This document shows, piece by piece, positions 1 through 9,100 of a stretch of 64,000 nucleotides of DNA (position 1 is its first letter; every line of letters begins with the position of its first letter). The notes below the pieces were generated by a model. That model ran no database searches, was not told the DNA's origin, and was given only the letters and a program-made list of their open reading frames with translations. Position numbers and translations under genes: made by a program. This stretch comes from Caecitellus pseudoparvulus. Lineage: Eukaryota > Bigyra: Bicosoecida. The stretch spans positions 930,001 through 994,000 of the forward strand of contig CBFFRQ010000018.1 of assembly GCA_965644315.1 (NCBI GenBank), written 5' to 3'.

Positions 1-65
1 CAGGGCGTGCAGCAGTCTTGCCCCGCGCGCTGCTTGAGAGCACCCCACCCTGCTGCCCTACACAG

Positions 66-240
66 GTCCCAGACCCTGGAAATCATCGTCGCGCTGAAGA
101 AGCTGGGTGAGGAGTTGACGGCCGACGAAAAGGCCTTCCTCCGAGACAACGATGATGCCATGGCCCAGTTTGAGTCGGCAGATCAAGGTATTGACTCCAC
201 AGTCGTCTCCTCCGCAGTGGGTGGTGCTGCCCAGGGCTGA
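66..240 (+). CDS. 3' end of an unidentified gene (partial, last exon)
   Basis: This is the last coding exon of a gene that begins outside the window. A pyrimidine-rich tract ending in CACAG at 61-65 looks like a 3' splice site. The frame from 67 then runs about 57 residues to TGA at 238-240. The visible tail reads SQTLEIIVALKKLGEEL, then an acidic stretch with FLRDNDDAM, and ends in small residues (SSAVGGAAQG). The first half looks helical and charged. I do not recognise the family and assign no function. The next gene starts 274 bp downstream on the same strand; an AATGCA lies at 419-424 in the gap. Confidence 0.5.
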
Positions 241-514
241 GCCAGCGTCAGTTCGTTCGTGTGCGGTGGGCTGGACGCCAGCTTCGAGGTGGCAGGCGTG
301 AATCTGGGCCCTTCCCGCGCTGGGTGCCGCTAGCGCCGATCGGGGTGTTCAGCCTGAGCGAATCGAAGGCGCATCACGGCAGAGCGAAGACCAGCCGTGC
401 CCGCGCATTTCGCGCAGGAATGCACTTCACTTCTCTCCCACCTCCAAGCCATGCCCGCTTGAGCTGTGCCCATGCGCTCGTAGAGGAACCTCCCCACTAC
501 AACACACGCCAGCC

Positions 515-2446
515 ATGCTGTCCCGTGCCGCTTGTGTCGCCAGCAGCGCCCTGGCAGCCTCAGCGCGCCGCGCAGCCACTCCTGTGGCAGCTGCTGCATT
601 TTCCGCAGGCGTTGGGACCCAGTCCACCACCACTGAGCTGTACCCCAACACCGGTACGCAGGCAGCAGAGAAAATAGAGCTTGTACATGCGCACTCGTGC
701 CTCACGCCCCGCTGGTGCGCGCTCTATCCCGAGCACAGGCCCCGTCACTGATGAGGAGCAGGAGCCTCGTTTCTTGGAGATGGTTAAGCTGAACTTCGAC
801 AAGGCCACGAAGTACTCCACCGTGGAGCCTGACATTCTGCGCACCATCAAGAGCTGCAACGCCCTTGTCCGCGTGTCTTTCCCACTGCGTCGTGATGACG
901 GCAGCATTGAGGTGAGGCATTGCACCCTGCCCAGGTGCACTTCCGCACGCAGGCGCGGCGCCACCACGCCTTGCTCGCCACGGCGGCCCACGGCTCGCTT
1001 CCCTCTGCCCTGCACAGGTCATTCGTGGCTACCGTGCTCAGCACAGCCACCATCGTCTCCCTTGCAAGGGTGGCATCCGGTATGCTGGGGAAGTTGACCT
1101 GCAGGTGGGTGCTGCGTGCCCGCCGTGCGGTGGCCAAGTCAGAATTTCACGCTGCACGAGACCCTGCCCTGCCCTGACGCACAGGAAGTGGAGGCCCTGG
1201 CTGCTCTTATGACCTACAAGTGCTCTGTTGTGGATGTGCCTTTCGGAGGCGCCAAGGTGAGGCGGCAACTCCTGCCTGCTGCCGCCACCGGCTGCCCCCG
1301 GGTCACCTGCATTTGTCCCCCTACGGCCTGCAGGGTGGTGTCGCTGTGGACCCGCGCAAGTACTCTGCCCACGAGCTGGAGCTCATCACCCGCCGGTACG
1401 CCATGGAGCTGAAGAAGTACGGCTTCATCGGGCCTGGCGTGGACGTGCCTGCTCCTGACATGGGCACTGGCCCTCGTGAGATGTCCTGGATCAAGGACAC
1501 CTACACCATGCTGTACGGCATGGACGACGTGAACAGCGCAGGGTGCGTTACAGGCAAGCCCCTGTCCCAGGGCGGTATCGCCGGGCGCGTGGAGGCCACC
1601 GGCCTCGGCGTCTTCTTCGGCACCCGGGACTTCCTGTACATGGAGGACGAGGTGCGCAAGCTGGGCATGGAGCCCGGCATGCGCGGCAAGGAGATCATCG
1701 TGCAGGGCTTCGGTAACGTCGGCTTCTACGCCGCCAAGTTCTTCCAGGACGCTGGCGCCAAGGTGACGGGCATCATCGAGTACAACTCCGCCGTGTACAA
1801 CCCCGAGGGTCTGGACATCGAGGCGCTGAAGGCGCACCACAAGGAGACTGGCACCCTGGAGGGCTTCTCTGGTGCCTCTGAGAGCAAGGGTGCCGAGGAC
1901 GCCAAGTCCCTCCTCACCTACCAGTGCGACGTGCTGGTGCCTGCCGCGCTGGAGTGCCAGATCACCAAGCACAACGCCAAGGACATCAAGGCCAAGCTCA
2001 TCGTGGAGGGCGCCAACGGCCCCGTGACGCCCTTCGCCGAGGACATCCTGGAGAAGCAGGGCTCCGTCGTGCTGCCCGACATGCTCATGAACGCCGGCGG
2101 TGTGACGGTGTCCTACTTCGAGTGGCTGAAGAACCTGCAGCACGTGCGCTTCGGCCGCATGACCAAGAAGTGGGAGGAGCGCTCCAAGCGCCTCATCATG
2201 GACGAGCTGAACCGCATGGCGCCAGAGGGCATGAGCCTCAGCATCGAGGCTGCACGTGCATTCGTGAAGGGCCCCTCCGAGGTGGACATTGTCTACTCCG
2301 GCCTGGAGGACACCATGAACGCAGCACTGCGGGAGACTGTCGAGACCGCCAACCGCCTCAAGTGCAACTACCGCTCCGCTGCCTTCGTGAACTGCGTGGA
2401 CAAGATCGCCGTCACGTACCGCGAGGCTGGTATCACCATGGGCTGA
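515..2446 (+). CDS. GLUD1: Glutamate dehydrogenase, animal-type hexameric, mitochondrial
   Basis: It converts glutamate to 2-oxoglutarate plus ammonia with NAD(P), linking amino-acid catabolism to the TCA cycle. My five-exon model is 515-653, 739-911, 1018-1104, 1185-1256 and 1334-2446, all introns GT..AG and in phase, giving 527 residues. The N-terminus ([20 protein letters not shown]) is rich in Arg, Ala and Ser without acids, as in a mitochondrial presequence. Exon 3 carries [19 protein letters not shown], with the substrate-binding Lys. Exon 4 has [16 protein letters not shown]. Exon 5 has [14 protein letters not shown], the dinucleotide-binding loop GFGNVG, and VEGANGP. Length and motifs fit the GLUD1 type rather than the large NAD-GDH. 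The last exon holds two thirds of the protein. AATGCAT lies 28 nt after the stop. Confidence 0.93.
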
Positions 2447-2473
2447 AGCGACGCGCCCGCTCCCCCGCCCCAC

Positions 2474-2480
2474 AATGCAT
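2474..2480. terminator. AATGCAT 3' element between GDH and the EF-hand gene
   Basis: AATGCATG lies 28 nt after the GDH stop and 8 nt past the minus-strand stop of the EF-hand gene. The ATGCAT core is palindromic, so either gene could use it. Its role as a 3'-end signal is inferred from recurrence. Confidence 0.45.
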
Positions 2481-2488
2481 GCACCTCC

Positions 2489-5400
2489 TCATCCGAACAG
2501 CCGACTGCGCTGGGCTGCTCGCCGTGTCTGGCTTAGCGTCCGCTGAGCTGCTGCCACTTCCGCTGCCACTTCCACAGACCGCGCTGACGGCGGCAAGCCC
2601 CCTTCTAGCGCCCGGTGGTACTTGGGAGGGGGCGCCTTGCGGATGCCGTGGGCGGGCGCCCTCTCCACTTCTGCCGCTGCTGGCTGGGAGGTGGTGGCAG
2701 CTCCTGCTGACCTGCGCCAGAACGCCCCCGCCACACCAGGGGTCATCCCAGAGCCTGGATCAGGGTGCAGCACATCCACCTGCCCCGCATCAAACGCCGC
2801 GCGGCGTGCTTTTGAGGCCGTCCCTGGGCCCACCACCGTCGTTGAAGTGCTGCCGTGTGCAGACAGCGGCTTGCCAGTCGCGCTAGACGGCAGGGCGCTG
2901 GCAGTGGCACGCTTCCACTGGGAGGCCCGCTGCCCTGCGGCACTGTCTGACAGCACTGTGGTGGTGCCCAGGATGCCGCGGACAGGGGAAGGCGAGGCAA
3001 AGCGAGCCTGCACCAGGCGGGGTGACGCACGGGTTGCCTCCCCCTTTGCGTCTGCCTGAGCGCCCTGCTGCCGCCGCCAAGCAGCCACCCTGGCCGGCGT
3101 GGCGGCATCAACGTTGGGCTGGAACATGAACTGCTTGGAGCTGCCAGGGCCAGTGCCGCGCAAGAGGACGCCCGGTCCGGCAGCTGCGGTGGATGGACGG
3201 GAAGAAACCAGCCGGCTGGATCCCCAAGCCCCGATGAGGGGGCCTGTGCCGGAGGAGGGGCTAGTGCTGGGGCGGGCGCCCCGGCGTGCGCGTGTGCGGA
3301 TGGGGGTCATGTGCTGGCTGGTGCAGGTGGCTCGGCCGAGGGATGACGCGGACGCTGACGCCGACAGCCCAGGACCCCCCACCGGCGTCGCTGGCGGGAG
3401 GGTGGCAGCGCTGGCTGCGCCCCAAGCGGAAGCACGGGTGACTGAGAGACCGCTTGCCCCCCCCTGGCTCAGCCCCGTCACCGACATGGTCTGGGCCAGT
3501 GTGCGGGAGAGGCTGCCGGCGTCCGTGTCGCGAAGTCCCAGGCCTTGAGCCACCGTGGGCGCTGGGCCCTCTACAGCCCCCCCCACGTGCCCCAGAGTCG
3601 CGACGCTGCGCGGGGCATCTTGTGAGGCGGCCCAACCCTTCGTGTTGCTGGCAAGGGTGGGTCGCACGACGACCACTGGGGGCGAGGGCGCGCGTTGGGG
3701 GGGCTGCATGGTGCCCCCCTCGCCTCCACGTGCGTCGCGTTGGATGGGAGTGTCCAGGCGTGGCGCTGGCGTCCCCCGCCGGGCCGGGGAGCCCGCCACC
3801 ACCGCATGCTCCGGCTGCAGGCACCCGCTGGCCAGCAGTGCGTCATGCACAGCGCCCGCCCGGATCTGCGGCCGAGCAGCGTGAGCAACTGTGCCCAGGG
3901 CGCCCCCCCCCTCGGCCCAGGCATCCTGGTTGAAAGCCTCGGCACGGGAACCTGGCTTCCAGCCACCCCAGCGCTGCGTGTCCTGCGCGGATTCGTCTGT
4001 GACACTTGTCCCTGCCTCTGCATGGGACGCCCGCAGGGTGTGCAGGCGCTGCTGGGCGGCCTGCACAGAGGCCTGGGCTGACTCTGCCTGGGCTGCCCAG
4101 GCTTCCTTGGCTCGTTCTTGGTGCGAGACAAGCGCGTCGCCGAAGCTGCTGCCGCTCTCGACGCCCTGGTCAGACATGAACTGCAGCAGGTTGCTGCGGG
4201 GCACGGTGCCAGTGGCGGGGTCCACGACGCTCTGCACAAGCAGGCGTGCCTCGCGGGGTTGCAGGGGCATGTTCAGGCCACTGTCGTGCGCGACGAGGGC
4301 GAGGAATTGGTCCTGTGTGTAGTACCCACGCTGGTGGGGGTCAAAGGTCTTCAGGAAGGAACGGAAGACCCGGGGCTTGTTCTGGGCGACGCGCTCCCTC
4401 AGGCGGCGTTTGACGATGGCCTGTTCCTGCGCCATGTTCGTGGCTCGCGTGCCCAGCACGGGGTCACGCAGGCGCACGACACCCCCTCCTGCGGGCTCAC
4501 CGACGGCCCCCGCCTCCACAGCATGCTCCTCCCGCAGGGGGCGCTGGAACTGCAGACGCCCATCGGGCAGCGCATCAGCATGCAGGGCAGCCACCGTCTC
4601 GCGGCATGCGCGCTGGATGCCAGCCTCCAGGGAGGCTGGCAGGGGCTCCGCTGCCCCCCCAGGCCTCGTGCGGGCTCCGCCCCGAGGGGAGTACATGCGC
4701 CCGACGAGGTGGCGCAGCAGCGGGACTTGCTGCGTCGTGAAGGTGTCGAACGCATCAGTGGCACCCGGCGGGTCGTCTGCTGTCCCTCCAGCCCCATCAC
4801 TGCCCACAGAACGATCCCGCGCTTCGCCCCTGCCTGGTGAGGCTGCGGAAGCTGCGTCCCTTGCCGGGAGTGACACGGCTTGGCGGGGCTTCACCAGGCC
4901 GGTGATGTGCTTCACGTGCAATTGGCCGTCCGCGTTCCGGTCCAGGGCGTGGAAGAGCAGGGATGCCTCCTGCTCCGTCACGGGCAGCTGCAGCGCGCGC
5001 GCCGTATCCAAGAAGTGTTGCAGGGAAATGTGGCCGCCGACGCCCCCTGGCATGCGGCGCTTGAAGGCTTGGACTGACTTGAACCGCGTCCCGACATGCT
5101 GTGCCACCCGGGAACGAATGGCCCGCAAGTGGTGTTGCGCTGCCTGCAGGTGCGGGTCGTGCACAGCAAGCGTGACACCGGCGCCAGCAGTCGCCTCTTC
5201 CAGTGCCTTTTGCTCCGCTGCCCCCGGCACCCGGGCAGAGTGTGCTACCTCCCAAGCGTCCAACTCAGTCACCAACGGAAGACTGTGTACTTTGCCATGT
5301 GGGCCACTGGCGCGCTTCAGGGGCTGCCCGGTGCTGTCCACGTGAGTGACTGCCTGTGATGAGTCGCATGCGATGATGCTGCGCCTTGTACCCTTCCCAG

Positions 5401-5788
5401 CTTCCCCGCCCTCTGGGACGGGTTCAAAGTCCAGCCTTCGGTGAACAGGGCTTTCGAGAGCTTGTCCATCATTTGCGGAATGCTTTGGCGGTTTCCCACC
5501 CGACCTTGCGCCCGACTCCTGAGTCTGCACAGGCGCGGCCTGGAAGCCAGCCTGCTCAAGGCCATGCCCCTTGTTGCCGTGCCGTCGAGATTCGGAGTAT
5601 TGCAAGCTGTCCAGTCTACGCTCCTGGTGCTTGGGAACCCTTACCGGCCGCAGGGCATGCTTATTCTTCGTTGGGATGGAGTTTCCCGCAGGCTGCCTCC
5701 GGCGACGAGGTTTGCCAGGAAACGCCGCTGAAGCTCCTCCCGTCACGCCGCCCGCGGTGGGCCTGCGACTCCGCCTGGAATGCAACAT
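2489..5788 (-). CDS. EF-hand protein with long disordered regions (1,099 aa)
   Basis: This is a single-exon gene read right to left from ATG at 5788. An EF-hand near residues 280-294 has the loop DRNADGQLHVKH. A second, degenerate EF-hand pair lies near residues 473-536 (FDPHQRGYYTQDQF, then VDPATGTVPRSNLLQF). Only the first loop looks able to bind calcium well. The rest is low-complexity, rich in Ala, Arg, Ser, Gly and Pro. The C-terminal 30 residues are helical and basic (AAEVAAAQRTLSQTRRAAQRSRLFG). The layout resembles EF-hand scaffold proteins of flagella or cytoskeleton, but I cannot name an orthologue. It converges on GDH (42-bp gap) and diverges from the ZRANB3 gene across about 343 bp. 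The conserved EF-hand repeats support real coding over shadow frames. Confidence 0.75.
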   Translation of the reverse strand: MLHSRRSRRPTAGGVTGGASAAFPGKPRRRRQPAGNSIPTKNKHALRPVRVPKHQERRLDSLQYSESRRHGNKGHGLEQAGFQAAPVQTQESGARSGGKPPKHSANDGQALESPVHRRLDFEPVPEGGEAGKGTRRSIIACDSSQAVTHVDSTGQPLKRASGPHGKVHSLPLVTELDAWEVAHSARVPGAAEQKALEEATAGAGVTLAVHDPHLQAAQHHLRAIRSRVAQHVGTRFKSVQAFKRRMPGGVGGHISLQHFLDTARALQLPVTEQEASLLFHALDRNADGQLHVKHITGLVKPRQAVSLPARDAASAASPGRGEARDRSVGSDGAGGTADDPPGATDAFDTFTTQQVPLLRHLVGRMYSPRGGARTRPGGAAEPLPASLEAGIQRACRETVAALHADALPDGRLQFQRPLREEHAVEAGAVGEPAGGGVVRLRDPVLGTRATNMAQEQAIVKRRLRERVAQNKPRVFRSFLKTFDPHQRGYYTQDQFLALVAHDSGLNMPLQPREARLLVQSVVDPATGTVPRSNLLQFMSDQGVESGSSFGDALVSHQERAKEAWAAQAESAQASVQAAQQRLHTLRASHAEAGTSVTDESAQDTQRWGGWKPGSRAEAFNQDAWAEGGGALGTVAHAARPQIRAGAVHDALLASGCLQPEHAVVAGSPARRGTPAPRLDTPIQRDARGGEGGTMQPPQRAPSPPVVVVRPTLASNTKGWAASQDAPRSVATLGHVGGAVEGPAPTVAQGLGLRDTDAGSLSRTLAQTMSVTGLSQGGASGLSVTRASAWGAASAATLPPATPVGGPGLSASASASSLGRATCTSQHMTPIRTRARRGARPSTSPSSGTGPLIGAWGSSRLVSSRPSTAAAGPGVLLRGTGPGSSKQFMFQPNVDAATPARVAAWRRQQGAQADAKGEATRASPRLVQARFASPSPVRGILGTTTVLSDSAAGQRASQWKRATASALPSSATGKPLSAHGSTSTTVVGPGTASKARRAAFDAGQVDVLHPDPGSGMTPGVAGAFWRRSAGAATTSQPAAAEVERAPAHGIRKAPPPKYHRALEGGLPPSARSVEVAAEVAAAQRTLSQTRRAAQRSRLFG

Positions 5789-6131
5789 GGCGTGCCTGCA
5801 GGTTTCTCGTCGTTTACATGTAAATGCAGCGTAGTGGCGGTGTGTATTGGCAGGGGCCGCTCGCTGTCACGCCGGGCATGCATAGCGCGTGTGCTGTCGC
5901 GCACTCAGCGGGAAGCTACGCCTGGCACTAACACACAACCGCCGAAGCAAAATAACTTAAAATGGAATGCACACAACCAAGTTCGTAGGGGCACTTGGGT
6001 GCTGCCTACTTTCATCATCCCCGGCGCTCTGCGACCGTGTGGGAGCCTTGTCGAGGAGGGAGACAGCCGCCAGGTATCATCGTCTGCTCGCTCTTAGGTC
6101 CACATGCAGGCCCGACACAGACTGCAGTAGC
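5789..6131. promoter_or_regulatory. Divergent intergenic region, EF-hand gene and ZRANB3
   Basis: This 343-bp gap separates two divergent ATGs and must hold both promoters. It is locally AT-richer than its neighbours, notably around 5936-5966 (AAAATAACTTAAAATGG). No TATA box or known site can be placed with confidence. The ZRANB3 frame is open back to an ATG at 5967, but the stretch 5967-6131 has no conserved domain and is treated as leader. Confidence 0.35.
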
Positions 6132-9100
6132 ATGGCTGATCTGGCTGACGATGCCCTGCTTTCACTGCTCCAGCGCGCTGAGGCGGGCCTGTCTGCAGGC
6201 TCAGAGCAGCGCCCAGCTCCCGCTGCGGAGTGGACCATTCAGCCATACGCAGGTGTTGTTGCGCCCGGTGCGGGCCACATCGAGGTAACGCTTGCTTACG
6301 AAGACGCGAATTCCTTGCGCATGAAAGTGCAGCCTGGGCCGGTGCACCCCGCCTTCAAAGAGGCCGTCCTAGACGCCATCCCGACCAAACTCCTGCGCCG
6401 AGGGCAGCTGAGTTGGCTCGTCCCCTGGAGCTCGGCTCGCGCTTTGAAGGCTGCCCTGTCCTCCATCCCGGCAAAAGTCCTAAGTGTGTCTATTCATGGG
6501 ATACAGCGAGGAACTGAGAGTGTCCTGGCATCTGTCATCGCGCGTGGGATGGCGCCTTGCCAGGTGCAGGCCCTGCTGAAGTCTGCAGGCTGTTGTGCAG
6601 CAATTTCCGCAGAGGCGACAAGCCCTGGCGAGACCCAGCCCCCGGAAGCTACGGAGCCTTTGGACATTCCCAGCCAACTCAGCGCCAAGCTCCGTTCATT
6701 TCAGGAGGCTGGCGTCCAGTTCGCCGTCGCAAGGGGCGGAAGGGTGCTCATTGGGGACGAGATGGGCACGGGCAAGACATGCCAGGCTCTCACCGTTGCA
6801 CGGCATTTCTGGCGCGACTGGCCTGCCCTGGTGCTGCTGCCGTCGTCCTTGCGGTGGGTGTGGTGTGGAGAGGTCGCGCGCTGGCTGCCAGAGCTCCAGC
6901 AGGATGATGTGGCGGCGGTGTCCGGGGATGCCATGGCGCGAGGAGTGCTGCAGGGCCCAGCCGCGCTGCTGCGCCGAAGCGTGCCGTCCACGCCGGGAGG
7001 CGAGCCGCTGCCACTGGACACTACGACGACTGTACCCATGCCCGCCCTGAGCATCATGTCCTACACGCTCTTCCGGCGGTGGACTGAGCATGTGTGGGCT
7101 GTGGAGCTGTCCCAGGAGCAGCGGGACTGGTGCTGGGCAGCAAATTCCAGTGCCAGGCAGAAATGGTTGCGGACAAGCAAGCGGCAGGTTGCGCCTGCCC
7201 CTGCCCCAACGAGTCCTAGCCCCGTCGTTCGAGCAGCGTACCGTGCCCTGGTTTCAGTGTCGGGCAATGTGGAGGGCAAGGGGGCGTCGAGCAAGTTGGG
7301 TCAGCCAAGAGCGCCAGCTGGGCAAGCGGGTGCAGTCGGTGATGGCAGCACGATCGGGGGTGGCGCTGGTCGAGGCAAGCGCAGCGGCAAGCCATCCCTT
7401 TTTTTCACGTTGCTGGGCAAGGCAGTGGCCGCCTGCGCGCCGACGCTCATCTGCGACGAAGCGCACTATCTTCGCGACATTTCTTCACAGCGCACCGCAG
7501 CGGCAGTGGCTGTGGCTGTCGCAGCCAAACGAGTGCTGTTTCTGACAGGCACGCCTGCTTTTGCCCGCCCCGTGGACATCTTCCCACTCTTGCACAGCCT
7601 GGCCCCTCAGACGTTTCGTGCCAAGCACTCGTTCGGCGTGCGCTACTGCGACGGCAGCATCCGCACGCTGCGGGTAGGAGGTGGGCGGCGGGCAGAGCGG
7701 GGAGGGTGGGAGATGACTACGTGGGTATTTGATGGTGCCTCCCAGTCAAAGGAGTTGTACGCCTTTCTCACAGAGGCGCTCATGATCCGGCGCCTGAAGC
7801 AGGACGTGCTGACGCAGCTGCCGCCCAAGCAACGCCAACTCGTGCAGCTGACGCTGGAGGGTCCGTCGCCTGCCCCACGCATGCAGCGCGCACTGGACAA
7901 GGAGGTTTCTCGAATTGCAGCGCTGCGGCACGACCAGTGGCTCGCCCGGGCTGTAGACTCAGAGCAGCGCAGGACGGGAGGCCTCGGTGGAGCCGAGGCC
8001 GACCTGGAGAAAGCTGCAGCGCCGCATCTCAGCGCTGCGAAGGCTGCTGGAATCCCCATCGCTGGTACTGGCGCACACCAGGGGCGAGACCTGACGTCCT
8101 TCTTCACCAGAACCTCCCAGGACGAGGCAGAAGGCCTGCAAGCGCCGCGGCTGCAGCAAAGCGTGATCCCTCCCGGGCGACCGGATGAGATCATGCAGGC
8201 GCTGCTGGATGCTGGCGGCGTGCCGATGCAAGAAGAGTACACGTACGATGCGCTGGGTGAGAGCGTTAGACAGGCGACACACGTGCGTGGTTGCAGGATC
8301 AGGGAAGGCGCTGGTGGATTGGGAGACAGGTTGTCTTCCCATGTGGCTGGGGTGGCAGCCGTTCAGAACCTGCACCCTGCGGGTGGGCATGCCGGAGAGT
8401 CGCAGGAAGATCACGCAAGCGGGCCCCTGGATCCCACTGCAATGGACCGCTGGCAGGCGACGGGCATCATTAAAGCTCCGCTCGTTGCGCAGTACCTGCT
8501 GGCATCGCTGGGAGGTGGCGGGCCAGGGCAGCGGCCAGCTCCTGATGGCAGCAACAAGCACCTGGTCTTCGCCCACCACCAGTCCGTCCTGGACACTCTC
8601 CAAGGAGAGCTAGTGAAAGCAGGCATTGTGTATGTGCGCATTGATGGGGCGTGCAGTCTGCCGGAGCGCCAGGAGTGCTTGCGCCGGTTCCAGCGGGACG
8701 CTGCCGTGGAGGTTGCGCTGGTTTCCATGACTGCGGGCGGAGAAGGCCTGTGTTACACAGCTGCTGCTGTCGTCGTATTTGCAGAGTTGCACTACGTGCC
8801 AGGAATCATGCTGCAGGCGGAGGACCGGGCCCACCGCTTGTCCAGCGTGCACCGCGAGGCAGGCAGTCCCGAGTTCGACAACGGTGGCCGGGTGACTGTG
8901 AAGTACATGCTGGCAAGCGGCAGCTTTGACGAAGAGATGTGGCCACGGGTTGTGAGACGCCTGCACAGCATCGGTGTCAGTGTGAATGGCGCCGAAATCG
9001 ACCTGGACACGTCGTTTCGGAACTTTGAAGGCAAGGGTGTCAGCGAGCAGAACAGGCCGCCGCCTGCCCGCGACGGCAGCGCCTCCCCCTGCCTGGACAC

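Noticed and set aside
1214-2473. Long minus-strand open frame opposite GDH exon 5
   Set aside because: It is a His/Leu/Gly-rich shadow of the conserved GDH exon with no family motif; high GC creates long antisense frames.
1924-2886. Plus-strand frame overlapping the end of GDH and the start of the EF-hand gene
   Set aside because: Arg/Gly/His-rich out-of-frame reading of GDH; no independent support.
5967-6131. N-terminal extension of the ZRANB3 protein from ATG 5967
   Set aside because: The extra 55 residues show no conservation and lie in the AT-richer leader; ATG 6132 begins a plausible ordered N-terminus. Kept only as an alternative.
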